16,492 nt of DNA from JBKPDV01 sp046728075 (GCA_046728075.1 JBKPDV010000104.1:1-16492), one strand, 5' to 3'. Shown: positions 1 to 6,446, numbered from the stretch's first letter. Notes: generated from the sequence alone by a model not told the origin. Made by a program: numbers and translations.

Positions 1-47
1 GTACCGGCCAGGACGAGCGCACCAGTCAGCAAGGCTCCGGTTCTCAT
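1..47 (-). CDS. N-terminus of a probable exported protein, cut by the window edge
   Basis: An ATG at 47-45 reads leftwards as MRTGALLTGALVLAG and leaves the window after 15 codons. The short basic start followed by an unbroken hydrophobic Leu/Ala/Gly stretch looks like the beginning of a signal peptide or lipoprotein leader. A strong purine-rich ribosome binding site, GAGGGGGG at 59-52, lies 4 bases before the ATG, which supports a real start. The gene is divergent from the radical SAM gene at 126, with 78 bases between the two starts. Function cannot be given from 15 residues. The alternative is a chance ATG, but the binding site and hydrophobic leader together argue against that. Confidence 0.6.
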   Translation of the reverse strand, partial: MRTGALLTGALVLAG

Positions 48-51
48 CGAT

Positions 52-59
52 CCCCCCTC
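52..59 (-). promoter_or_regulatory. Ribosome binding site for the leftward partial gene
   Basis: GAGGGGGG on the minus strand lies 4 bases before the ATG at 47-45. It is the main evidence that the leftward 15-codon fragment is a real gene start. Confidence 0.55.
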
Positions 60-90
60 TTTTCGGCGCACTCTATCGCGCAGGATTGGC

Positions 91-119
91 TTGCGCCTTT
101 GTTACGCCTCAGCTAAAGT
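91..119 (+). promoter_or_regulatory. Sigma-70-like promoter for the radical SAM gene, leaderless
   Basis: TTGCGC (91-96) and TAAAGT (114-119) are separated by exactly 17 bases. Transcription starting 7 bases after the -10 element would begin at 126, the G of the GTG start codon. No Shine-Dalgarno sequence lies before that GTG. The arrangement therefore predicts a leaderless mRNA. Confidence 0.5.
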
Positions 120-125
120 GCCACC

Positions 126-1181
126 GTGCGGGCCGTTTCCAACCCTCCCAACCCCTGGAACACCGTCCATGCCGAGTGGCTCGGAGAGCCTCCGGCCGCG
201 CAGCTGGAAGTCTTCGAGGAGAAGGCTCGCACGATTCTCGCGGAAAACGACAGCCCCGACGTCGGGTTCCGCTTCTCCGTGAATCCCTACAGGGGATGTT
301 TTCATGCGTGCTCTTACTGTTACTCACGCCCCACGCATCAGTATCTGGACTGGGGCGCGGGCACGGACTTCGAGCGCAAGATCGTGGCAAAGGTGAATGC
401 GCCGGAGCTGCTGCGCCGGGAGCTGGCCCGGCGGTCCTGGAAGGGCGACACGATCGTCTTCTCCGGCGTCACCGACTGCTACCAGCCTTTGGAAGCGGTC
501 TACAAGCTGACGCGGCGGTGCCTCGAGGTCTGCCTCGAGCATCGAAACCCCATCGGCATCGTCACCAAGGGCGCGCTCGTACGGCGCGACGCGGAGCTGC
601 TCGGAGAGGTCGCACGCCGGGCGGCGGCTCGGGTCTTCCTGTCGATCCCGTTCGCCGACGACGTCACGGCCCGCGCGGTGGAGCCGAACGCGGCTCCTCC
701 CTCGGCTCGCTTCGAGACGCTCGCCGCTTTGACTCGAGCGGGTGTCCCGACAGGCGTCGGCCTGGCCCCGGTCATTCCGGGCTTGAACGACAGCGACATC
801 CCGAAGGTCCTCGCTCGCGCTCGCGAAGCTGGCGCCGACCGAGCCTTCTTGACACTGCTACGCCTGCCGGCCGAGACCCTTCCGGTGTTCGAAGAGCGCC
901 TGCAGGAGTCCTTTCCTCAGCGGGCGCAAAAGATTCTCCACGCGATCGAGGAGGTCCGGGGAGGGCGCCGCAACGACAGCCGGTTCGGGTCGCGGATGCA
1001 TGGCGCCGGTCCGCGCTGGGAGGCGATCGAGCGCGTCTTCGACGTGGAGACACGCCGCCTCGGCTTTCGGAAGGACTCGGACGACGTCCCCCGAAGCAGC
1101 TGCCATACCCGGTCTCCCCTCCAGCCGGGCCTGTTCGATCTCGGTCCACTTGATAACGAAAAGTACTTGACGAAAAAGTGA
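126..1181 (+). CDS. SPL-like radical SAM protein (PA0069 / Rv2578c type)
   Basis: This 351-residue protein carries the radical SAM cluster motif C58-x3-C62-x2-C65 inside NPYRGCFHACSYCYSRP. The three cysteines should hold a [4Fe-4S] cluster that cleaves S-adenosylmethionine. The run from that motif through DFERKIVAKVNAPELLR to FSGVTDCYQPLE is characteristic of the radical SAM family related to spore photoproduct lyase and annotated as PA0069 or Rv2578c type. Its substrate is not established. The spore photoproduct lyase relationship suggests nucleic-acid chemistry, but that is inference. The C-terminal part (about 280-351) is polar and has no recognised domain. GTG at 126 is chosen because a promoter places the transcript start exactly there. 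The gene is cytosolic and monocistronic or read into the membrane protein at 1203, whose own promoter lies in this gene's 3' end. Confidence 0.88.
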   Translation: MRAVSNPPNPWNTVHAEWLGEPPAAQLEVFEEKARTILAENDSPDVGFRFSVNPYRGCFHACSYCYSRPTHQYLDWGAGTDFERKIVAKVNAPELLRRELARRSWKGDTIVFSGVTDCYQPLEAVYKLTRRCLEVCLEHRNPIGIVTKGALVRRDAELLGEVARRAAARVFLSIPFADDVTARAVEPNAAPPSARFETLAALTRAGVPTGVGLAPVIPGLNDSDIPKVLARAREAGADRAFLTLLRLPAETLPVFEERLQESFPQRAQKILHAIEEVRGGRRNDSRFGSRMHGAGPRWEAIERVFDVETRRLGFRKDSDDVPRSSCHTRSPLQPGLFDLGPLDNEKYLTKK

Positions 1182-1195
1182 GCGCCCGCTAGGCT
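1167..1195 (+). promoter_or_regulatory. Promoter for the membrane protein/regulator pair, leaderless
   Basis: TTGACG (1167-1172) and TAGGCT (1190-1195) are spaced by exactly 17 bases. The -35 element overlaps the last codons of the radical SAM gene. The predicted transcript start at 1202-1203 falls on the GTG start codon at 1203, which has no Shine-Dalgarno sequence. Confidence 0.45.
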
Positions 1196-1202
1196 TTCGG
1201 GC

Positions 1203-1778
1203 GTGAACCAGCTGGACGCGCACGCCCGCGACAACCTGCGCTTCATCCGCGAGACGATGGAACGGGCGTCGGCGTTCACCGCGGTGCCCGGCTGGGGGGG
1301 AGTCTGGATGGGTCTTTCGGCTCTCGCCGCCGCCGGACTGTCCACCCTGGCGTCGACGCCGCGGGAGTGGCTGGCAATCTGGCTCGCGGAGGCCTTCGTC
1401 GCGATGGCGATCGGGGTCGCGGCCATGTCTGCCAAGGCGCGCCGCGCAGGACTTCCCCTTTTCGCCGGACCCGCCCGGCGGTTTCTGTTGACGCTCGCGC
1501 CCCCCTTGATCGCCGGAGCGATCGTCACACTGGCGCTTGTCGAGAAGGGTCTCACCCCCCTTCTTCCCGGCGTGTGGCTGCTTCTCTACGGAACGGCCGT
1601 CGTCACGGGAGGAGCCTTCGCGGTCCGGATCGTTCCGGTCATGGGAGTGGGATTCATGCTGCTCGGTGCGACGGCGCTGGCGGCGCCTCCGAGCTGGGGA
1701 ACCGCGTTCCTCGCCGCGGGCTTTGGAGGGCTCCAGATCGCCTTCGGGCTTCGGATCGCAAGGCAGTACGGCGGCTAG
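1203..1778 (+). CDS. Six-helix integral membrane protein of unknown function
   Basis: This is a 191-residue protein with a short polar N-terminus (about 1-30) and six predicted hydrophobic helices, roughly at 34-51, 55-77, 94-116, 120-141, 144-162 and 165-186. The N-terminal stretch LDAHARDNLRFIRETMERA precedes the first helix and is probably cytosolic. I do not recognise a named family. No catalytic or transport motif is visible. The next gene, a winged-helix regulator, starts 12 bases after its stop and has its ribosome binding site beginning inside the TAG stop, so the two are almost certainly co-transcribed. A regulator linked to a membrane protein suggests a sensor, or a target under its partner's control, but this is inference. 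The GTG start at 1203 fits the leaderless promoter just upstream. Confidence 0.8.
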   Translation: MNQLDAHARDNLRFIRETMERASAFTAVPGWGGVWMGLSALAAAGLSTLASTPREWLAIWLAEAFVAMAIGVAAMSAKARRAGLPLFAGPARRFLLTLAPPLIAGAIVTLALVEKGLTPLLPGVWLLLYGTAVVTGGAFAVRIVPVMGVGFMLLGATALAAPPSWGTAFLAAGFGGLQIAFGLRIARQYGG

Positions 1779-1783
1779 GAGGT
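1777..1783 (+). promoter_or_regulatory. Strong ribosome binding site fixing the start of the winged-helix gene
   Basis: AGGAGGT begins inside the TAG stop of the membrane protein gene and lies 7 bases before ATG 1791. It fixes the start upstream of the palindromic repeats, so those repeats must be translated. Confidence 0.75.
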
Positions 1784-1790
1784 CGATCCG

Positions 1791-2261
1791 ATGCCTCGAA
1801 CCCGTTCCACCCCGCGTATTACTCTGCGAAGCAGCGCTTCGCTGCGAAGCACGAGTCCACGCGTCCCCGCGCCGGTCTCTGCGAAGCAGCGCTTCGCTGC
1901 GCACCACGAGTCCACCCATCCGAACCTCGGCCGCGCGGACGCCGGAAGTCGAAAGCGAGCGGCAACGCTCCCCGACCTCGACCGCGTGATCCACGAACGC
2001 ATGCGGCTGGCAATCGTTTCGGCGCTTGCCGCGAATCCGTCTCTCTCTTTCATCGAGTTGAAACAGCTCCTCTCCACGACCGACGGGAACCTCTCCGTCC
2101 ACGCGCGGAAGCTGGAGGATGCCGGCTACGTCGCGGCGTCCAAGTCTTTCGAAGGTCGGATTCCCAGGACGGATTTCCGCCTGACGGCGGAAGGACGGCG
2201 GGCCTTTGAGCGGTACCTGAACCATCTCGAGGCAGTCGTCCATGCGGGGCGCAAGGCGTAA
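1791..2261 (+). CDS. Winged-helix transcriptional regulator with repeat-derived N-terminal extension
   Basis: This is a 156-residue protein. Residues about 62-152 form a compact winged-helix DNA-binding domain (LDRVIHERMRLAIVSALA, then SFIELKQLLSTTDGNLSVHARKLEDAGYV and a wing ending DFRLTAEGRRAFERYL). It resembles the small MarR/ArsR-like winged-helix group that consists of this domain alone, typically about 90-110 residues. The first 60 or so residues are extra, basic and low in complexity. They include the translation of two palindromic DNA repeats (1822-1860 and 1877-1915). The Shine-Dalgarno at 1777-1783 supports ATG 1791, so the extension should be made. A fallback start is not obvious, since no ATG lies between 1791 and the domain. 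The gene is paired with the membrane protein upstream, and its ligand and targets are unknown. Confidence 0.82.
   Translation: MPRTRSTPRITLRSSASLRSTSPRVPAPVSAKQRFAAHHESTHPNLGRADAGSRKRAATLPDLDRVIHERMRLAIVSALAANPSLSFIELKQLLSTTDGNLSVHARKLEDAGYVAASKSFEGRIPRTDFRLTAEGRRAFERYLNHLEAVVHAGRKA
1822..1915. repeat. Two copies of a palindromic element inside a coding region
   Basis: Copy A (1822-1860) and copy B (1877-1915) lie 55 bases apart and share CTCTGCGAAGCAGCGCTTCG, followed by CTGCG, four bases that differ, then CACGAGTCCAC. Each contains GCGAAGC-AGC-GCTTCGC, a 7-base stem with a 3-base loop, and an overlapping GCAGCG-CTT-CGCTGC stem, so alternative hairpins compete. Because 55 is not a multiple of 3, the copies are read in different frames: A as LRSSASLRSTS and B as SAKQRFAAHHES. 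Neither copy contains a stop in the frame used. They look like a small dispersed palindromic element inserted or duplicated within the regulator's 5' coding end. Confidence 0.75.
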
Positions 2262-2282
2262 AGCAAATCCCCTTCAGAGCCG

Positions 2283-2318
2283 GGCCGATCGGCCTCGAAC
2301 GGCGAAAAACGTTGTTCG
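2283..2318. other. Perfect palindrome and imperfect hairpin after the winged-helix gene
   Basis: GGCCGATCGGCC at 2283-2294 is a perfect 12-base palindrome. About four bases later, CGAACGGCG and CGTTGTTCG flank an AAAAA loop and pair over 7 of 9 positions. Either could be a weak terminator for the winged-helix gene or an operator for the next small gene. There is no T tract, so a role is unproven. Confidence 0.3.
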
Positions 2319-2369
2319 CAGGTGTGGCGCGAACCAGAATGCGCCGTGGGCGACCGAACCTCGCCGCGA

Positions 2370-2624
2370 ATGACCCCCCGCCGGTGGATCGAGTACACGG
2401 CGGCGATCCTCGGCGGCAACGCCATCTATTTCCTGATCCTCTACCCCGTGTTGCCGACCCGGTTGCAGCACCTGCCGCCTCGGCCCGGCGGCCCGACGCC
2501 GTTTCGTTTCGACCTGGGCTTGCTCATCGACTTCATTTGCTGCGTGGCTGTTTACGGGGTCATCCGCCTCGCCTCCACCCACGCTCGCCGCTTGAACGAG
2601 GGCAACCGAAGAAAAATCGGCTGA
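2370..2624 (+). CDS. Small two-helix membrane protein
   Basis: The 84-residue reading begins MTPRRWIEYTAAILGGNAIY. It has two hydrophobic segments (about 7-29 and 48-68) separated by a Pro/Arg-rich loop (LPPRPGGPTP), and a basic tail. I recognise no family. ATG 2370 is chosen because the basic residues and first helix begin directly after it. An in-frame GTG at 2322 would add 16 polar residues, and neither start has a convincing ribosome binding site. The gene is convergent with RNase J. Its TGA stop forms part of the stem of the probable RNase J terminator. Length, helix pattern and codon use are consistent with a real gene, but confidence is limited by its small size. Confidence 0.55.
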   Translation: MTPRRWIEYTAAILGGNAIYFLILYPVLPTRLQHLPPRPGGPTPFRFDLGLLIDFICCVAVYGVIRLASTHARRLNEGNRRKIG

Positions 2625-2634
2625 ACCGTCAGCC
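2612..2634 (-). terminator. Intrinsic terminator of rnj, overlapping the neighbour's stop codon
   Basis: On the minus strand GGCTGA-CGGT-TCAGCC forms a perfect 6-base stem with a 4-base loop (2634-2619). It is followed by GA and five T residues (2616-2612) and then CTTC. It lies about 35 bases after the RNase J stop. The stem includes the TGA stop of the convergent small membrane protein gene and the first heptad of the repeat at 2629. Confidence 0.55.
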
Positions 2635-2663
2635 CTGAGCTTTCGGCTGTCAGCTGTGAGCTT
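2629..2663. repeat. Heptad repeat array A (5 x 7 bases)
   Basis: Five consecutive units are in strict 7-base phase: TCAGCCC, TGAGCTT, TCGGCTG, TCAGCTG, TGAGCTT. The units are close to self-complementary (CAGCTG). The array fills the gap between the convergent small membrane protein and rnj. On the plus strand it is followed by six T residues (2662-2667), so it may also help end rightward transcripts; the best stem just before the T run has only 4 bases. Confidence 0.65.
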
Positions 2664-2669
2664 TTTTCC

Positions 2670-4289
2670 TCACATCACCAGCGGCACGATGACCGGGCGG
2701 ATGTCGAAGACGCGGCGGCAGGCCCGCCGCGCCGCCAGAGCAATCTCGGCGCGCAACCACTCCGGATCCTCCCGCTCCTCGGGCGTCGCACGGGCGAGCA
2801 CTCCGCGAGTCGCCCGGCGCACCTCCGCCCCGATCTCTTCCGGGTTCCCCGCGACGCCACGCGACACGACGAAGATCTCCGCATCCCGCCTCACCGAGGA
2901 GACCAGGACGACGACGAACCCTTCTTCCGCCATCTGGCGCCGGTCGCGCACGACGTTGGCTTCCACGAGCTCGGGGCGCGAATCAAAGTAGACGCGGCCG
3001 GCCGGCACGGCGGCGACCTCGACGGTGCCCTCCCCTTGCTGCAGAGTCAGACGGTCGCCGTTGTCGAGCAGATAGATCCGTTCTCGAGGGATGCCAGCTG
3101 CGGCCGCGACCTCAGCCGCGGCGACCAGCATCCGGCGCTCCCCGTGGATCGGAATGACCGCCCGGGGCGAGAGCCAACTGAGCCATTCCGCCAGGTCGTC
3201 CCGATGCGCATGCCCCGAGACATGGACGGGAGGCTCCGTCTCGCGCAGGACCCGCGCCCCGCGCCGTACCAGGTGGTCCGTGACGCGGTTGACGGAGCGT
3301 TCGTGCCCCGGGATCGTTCGAGCCGAGAAAATCACCACGTCGCCCGCCTCGACCTTCAGGTCCGCATGCTCATCCAGGGCGAGCCTGTAGAGCGCCGAGA
3401 AAGGCTCTCCCTGAGACCCCGAGGCGACGCAGAGCAGGCGGCCGGGCGGCTGGCGGGCGAGATCACCCGGCGCAACACGGAGTCCCGACGGCAGGGAGAG
3501 GCGCCCGAAGCGTTCGGCGATCTCCGCTACCGCCTGCATGCTGCGGCCGAGCAGGCCCACGCGCCGGCCACGCGCCCGGGCCGCCTCCACTGCCTGCGCG
3601 ACACGGGCCACGTGGCTCGAAAAGGTCGTCAGCACGATGCGTCCCTCGATTTCCTCGAACGCCGCGGCGAGCCCCCGGCCGGCCACTCGCTCGGACAAAG
3701 CGCGGCCGGGCCTTTCGGCGTTGGTCGAGTCGATCAGAGCCACGTCGATGCCCGCCGCGGCGACGGCGAGGATCCCCTCCCGGTCCGTGAGCTCTCCGTC
3801 GGGAGGATCTGGATCGAGCTTGAAGTCGCCGGAGTGCAGCAGACGCAGCCCTCCCGCTTCGAGTGCGATGGCGGCCGAGTCGGGCACCGAATGCGAGACA
3901 CGGTAGAAGGCGAACCGAAACTCCCCTGCGGTGTAAATCTCCCGAGGTCGGGCCTCTCGGAGCCGGACAGAGGAGCGTCCGGCCTCCTCGAGCCGCCGTC
4001 CGGCGAGGGCGAGGGTAAAGGGGAACCCGTAGACCGGCGCGTCGGACACCTGCGCGAGCAGCGGCAGCGCCCCGATATGGTCCTCGTGTCCGTGGGTCAG
4101 CAGAACCGCATCCAGGCGGGCGCCCCGCAGCGCGGAGAGATCCGGGGCGATGCGATCGACTCCCGGGAAGGTCTCGTCGGGGAACGAGACGCCCGCGTCC
4201 ACGACAAGGCTGGAGGAGCCGCACTTGAGCCACAGCAGGTTCCGGCCGAACTCCCCGAGGCCGCCCAGAGGAACGATCTCGAGAGTCAT
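2670..4289 (-). CDS. rnj: Ribonuclease J
   Basis: This 539-residue metallo-beta-lactamase/beta-CASP nuclease is of usual RNase J length. RNase J degrades and matures RNA in the cytosol by 5'-3' exonuclease and endonuclease activity, using two zinc ions. Visible motifs are the metal-binding HGHEDHIG (66-73), the VSHSVPD segment (131-137), HSGDFK (152-157), the beta-CASP segment ending SGHAHRDD (358-365) and IHGE (381-384). A C-terminal domain with RRACRRVFDIRPVIVPLVM follows. The N-terminus LEIVPLGGLGEFGRN is typical of the family. ATG 4289 has no clear Shine-Dalgarno sequence and sits directly against the heptad array at 4297. The gene ends at an intrinsic terminator. It lies downstream of ksgA on the same strand, separated by the 148-base repeat-rich gap. 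Confidence 0.95.
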   Translation of the reverse strand: MTLEIVPLGGLGEFGRNLLWLKCGSSSLVVDAGVSFPDETFPGVDRIAPDLSALRGARLDAVLLTHGHEDHIGALPLLAQVSDAPVYGFPFTLALAGRRLEEAGRSSVRLREARPREIYTAGEFRFAFYRVSHSVPDSAAIALEAGGLRLLHSGDFKLDPDPPDGELTDREGILAVAAAGIDVALIDSTNAERPGRALSERVAGRGLAAAFEEIEGRIVLTTFSSHVARVAQAVEAARARGRRVGLLGRSMQAVAEIAERFGRLSLPSGLRVAPGDLARQPPGRLLCVASGSQGEPFSALYRLALDEHADLKVEAGDVVIFSARTIPGHERSVNRVTDHLVRRGARVLRETEPPVHVSGHAHRDDLAEWLSWLSPRAVIPIHGERRMLVAAAEVAAAAGIPRERIYLLDNGDRLTLQQGEGTVEVAAVPAGRVYFDSRPELVEANVVRDRRQMAEEGFVVVLVSSVRRDAEIFVVSRGVAGNPEEIGAEVRRATRGVLARATPEEREDPEWLRAEIALAARRACRRVFDIRPVIVPLVM

Positions 4290-4296
4290 GAAGAGA

Positions 4297-4414
4297 GGTG
4301 GACAGTCGATGGGAAGGAGTCGACAGTCGACAGTCGACAGTCATGAAGAAGAGTCGACAGTCTGAAGTATCCAAACTCGGAGGCCCGAGTCCCGAGTCCC
4401 AAGTCCCGAGTCCC
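4297..4414. repeat. Heptad repeat array B, the longest in the window
   Basis: From 4297 to 4414 the sequence divides into 7-base units with one 6-base exception (4346-4351). The left part has AGTCGAT (4304), three AGTCGAC (4318-4338), AGTCATG, AGTCGAC (4352) and AGTCTGA. The right part has GAGGCCC (4380), two GAGTCCC (4387-4400), AAGTCCC and GAGTCCC (4408). A few units between the two parts are degenerate (AGTATCC, AAACTCG). The array occupies most of the gap between the ksgA stop and the rnj start and lies directly before the rnj ATG, so it would be in the rnj 5' untranslated region or promoter zone. Confidence 0.8.
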
Positions 4415-4437
4415 TATTTGCGGAGCGGTGAATGGGA

Positions 4438-5265
4438 TCAAGAGAGATTCCCCTCGGAAAGATTCCTCTCGGCCAGAGCGAGATAGTCCTCGAGCGAGAG
4501 TTCTTCCGCTCGAACGCGCGGATCCTTTCCGATCGCGGAGAGAGCCTGCTCCCACTCCGTCCGCGGAGCCAGACCCGAGAGAGCGTTGGCGAGGGTCTTT
4601 CGGCGAGATCGGAATCCGAGCGAGGCCAGACGCAGCGCCGACTCGCGACGGCGGGGGTCGAGCGAATGCTCCCGCGGGCTGAGCTCGAGCAGGCTTGAGA
4701 CGACCTTGGGTTTCGGCCGGAACGCTCCGGGCGGGAGGTCGAAGAGAACGCGGGCCCGCGCGAAGGCCGCCGTCCGTATCGACAAGTACCCGTAAGCCGC
4801 CTGGCCCGGGAGGGCCGCGAACCGGCGAGCCACCTCGCGCTGAACCGTCGCGACTGCGCGGATGACCGTGAATGGCTCTTCGATCGCCGCCGTCAGAATC
4901 GGCGTCGCGGCGTTGTAAGGAAGATTGCCGACCAGGATCGCGGGTCCGCTCCAGCCACCGGCCGCGAGCCAGTCCGAAAAGCTCTTGTCGAGGGCATCCC
5001 CTTCGAGCACGCGGACCCGTCCGCCTTTGGAGAACTCGGCCGCAAGTGCCTGCGCGCGAGCGGGATCGATCTCGATCGCGAGAAGTCTTGAGACGCGGCG
5101 GGCCAGCGGGCGCGTCAGCGCCCCATCCCCCGGCCCGACCTCGACCACAGTGTCCTCGGGAGAGAGCCGGACGGCCTCCACGATCCTCTCCGCCGTTCGA
5201 TCGCTCGTAAGGAAATGTTGCCCCCAGCGCTTCCGGACGGGAAAGGGGGCGCCGCGGCCATTCAT
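4438..5265 (-). CDS. ksgA: 16S rRNA dimethyladenosine transferase KsgA (RsmA)
   Basis: This 275-residue enzyme matches the usual KsgA length. It dimethylates two adjacent adenosines in the 3'-terminal helix 45 of 16S rRNA during small-subunit assembly, with S-adenosylmethionine as donor. Motifs seen are QHFL (16-19), the SAM-binding VEVGPGDGALT (41-51), the acidic AIEID (63-67), the catalytic NLPYN (114-118) and FRPKPKV (182-188), followed by the family's helical C-terminal domain. The last residues read NLSEGNLS, encoded by a 15-base tandem duplication (4445-4472), so the extreme C-terminus may be slightly extended. ATG 5265 begins divergently from the GGDEF gene, 38 bases away. There is no strong Shine-Dalgarno sequence. 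Confidence 0.95.
   Translation of the reverse strand: MNGRGAPFPVRKRWGQHFLTSDRTAERIVEAVRLSPEDTVVEVGPGDGALTRPLARRVSRLLAIEIDPARAQALAAEFSKGGRVRVLEGDALDKSFSDWLAAGGWSGPAILVGNLPYNAATPILTAAIEEPFTVIRAVATVQREVARRFAALPGQAAYGYLSIRTAAFARARVLFDLPPGAFRPKPKVVSSLLELSPREHSLDPRRRESALRLASLGFRSRRKTLANALSGLAPRTEWEQALSAIGKDPRVRAEELSLEDYLALAERNLSEGNLS
4445..4472. repeat. Short tandem duplication at the 3' end of ksgA
   Basis: AGATTCCCCTCGG (4445-4457) and AGATTCCTCTCGG (4460-4472) match at 12 of 13 bases with a 15-base period. The in-frame duplication repeats Asn-Leu-Ser-Glu-Gly at the KsgA C-terminus without changing frame. Confidence 0.5.
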
Positions 5266-5303
5266 CTGAGTGCGGATGGTAAACTGTCGAGAGAGCGGAA
5301 CCC
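5266..5303. promoter_or_regulatory. Divergent promoter gap between ksgA and the GGDEF gene
   Basis: Only 38 bases separate the two divergent starts. On the plus strand TAAACT at 5280-5285 is a plausible -10 hexamer, placing the transcript start near 5292. No good -35 element is seen at 17 bases, so it would lie inside ksgA and is degenerate. The same bases read AGTTTA on the minus strand. The gap must hold promoters for both genes unless ksgA is read from elsewhere. Confidence 0.35.
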
Positions 5304-6443
5304 TTGCTGTCAGTCCACACCCTGGAAAATCGCCGCCTCGAGAGCTTTCTCGAAAGGCACAAGGCTTACTACCCCTACTCGGGCGAAATCGAGATTGACT
5401 CTTTCCTGCGCGAGATCCTTCAGAAGGCCAACGAGTTCGTTCCCTCGGAGGCCGGCTCGATCCTCCTGGACGATCCGATGACTAAGAACACCGATGACCG
5501 CCTGGAGAACGACCTCGTTTTCATCTCGACGTTCGGTCCAGAGGGAGACACGCGTCTTTCCAAGCGGATCAATGCTCGTGTCGGCATCGCCGGACACGTC
5601 TACGCGACGGGCGTCGGCTACATGACGGAGGATGTCGTCGACGATCCCTATTTCTACCCGACGTACGACACCGAGGCTTTTCGGACGACTTCCGTCCTCT
5701 GCGTTCCCATTCGGATCGAAGCCGCGGTTTGCGGGGTGCTGGAGCTGGTCAATCGGGCGGGCCCGGGAGGTTTCCGCGAGAAGGACCGCCGGTTGCTCGA
5801 GATCTTCGCCGACTACGCGTCGATCTCGATTCAGAACCTCCTGGATGCGCGCCGCGCCTACGAAGTCGCCAAACGCGACGGGCTGACCGGGCTCTACAAC
5901 GAGCGCTACCTCCATCAGCGACTGACCCAGGAGCTCGCCCGGATCTCCCGCGACGGCGGGGACCTCTCGGTCATCTTTCTCGACCTGGACAATTTGAAAT
6001 CCGTCAACGACCGGCACGGGCACCTCGCCGGCAGCCAGGTCCTTCGGGAAGTCGGCTATGTCTTGAAGCGCACGATCTCTGACGAGCGCGCGACGCTCAC
6101 CCGTTACGGAGGAGACGAGTTCGTGCTCATCCTTCCCGGCCAGTCGATCGCCGAAGGCGTCGACACCGCCGAGGCCGTGCGGACTGCCATTCACGGTGCG
6201 ACGTTCCTTTCACGGCCGTACGGCTTCAACGAGCCCGCGCTCCACCTGCAAGGGACGATCACGGCCTCGCTGGGAGTCTCCTCCATCCGATCGAATGCCA
6301 CGACGGGCGCCTCGATCGAACAGCAGAAGAACGAGCTCCTGCGACATGCCGACGCGGCGCTCTATCAGGCCAAACAGCTCGGGAAAAACCGCGCCATCGG
6401 CGCCTCGGAGCTGCGCGCCCAGAGCAGCACCTTCAGGCGCTGA
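5304..6443 (+). CDS. GAF-GGDEF diguanylate cyclase
   Basis: This 379-residue soluble protein has an N-terminal GAF sensor domain (about 28-180) joined by a helix (DARRAYEVAKRDGLTGLYNE) to a GGDEF domain (about 190-370). GGDEF domains make the second messenger c-di-GMP from two GTP. The active-site motif YGGDEF is intact (GGDEF 269-273). The metal/GTP region FLDLDNLKSVNDRHGH (225-240) is also present, and ADAALYQAKQLGKNR (349-363) is the usual end of the fold. The product-inhibition site RxxD expected just before GGDEF is absent: the two key positions are Asp and Ala. Output may therefore escape feedback inhibition. No membrane segment or phosphoacceptor domain is present, so the GAF ligand should control activity. 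The TTG start is forced by an in-frame TAA 24 bases upstream. Confidence 0.9.
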   Translation: MLSVHTLENRRLESFLERHKAYYPYSGEIEIDSFLREILQKANEFVPSEAGSILLDDPMTKNTDDRLENDLVFISTFGPEGDTRLSKRINARVGIAGHVYATGVGYMTEDVVDDPYFYPTYDTEAFRTTSVLCVPIRIEAAVCGVLELVNRAGPGGFREKDRRLLEIFADYASISIQNLLDARRAYEVAKRDGLTGLYNERYLHQRLTQELARISRDGGDLSVIFLDLDNLKSVNDRHGHLAGSQVLREVGYVLKRTISDERATLTRYGGDEFVLILPGQSIAEGVDTAEAVRTAIHGATFLSRPYGFNEPALHLQGTITASLGVSSIRSNATTGASIEQQKNELLRHADAALYQAKQLGKNRAIGASELRAQSSTFRR

Positions 6444-6446
6444 CGC

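Noticed and set aside
126..1181. Spore photoproduct lyase itself
   Set aside because: The motif context matches the wider PA0069/Rv2578c group. I do not see the extra conserved cysteine region or sporulation context expected of true SplB.
858..2243. A 461-codon open frame on the minus strand across three plus-strand genes
   Set aside because: It spans gene boundaries and the palindromic repeats, and its translation is Arg-rich with no recognisable domain.
3036..4346. A 436-codon open frame on the plus strand opposite RNase J
   Set aside because: RNase J motifs on the minus strand are unambiguous. The plus frame has no domain and ends in the repeat array.
4297..4414. CRISPR array
   Set aside because: Units are 7 bases with no spacers and no cas genes nearby; CRISPR repeats are about 23-47 bases with unique spacers.
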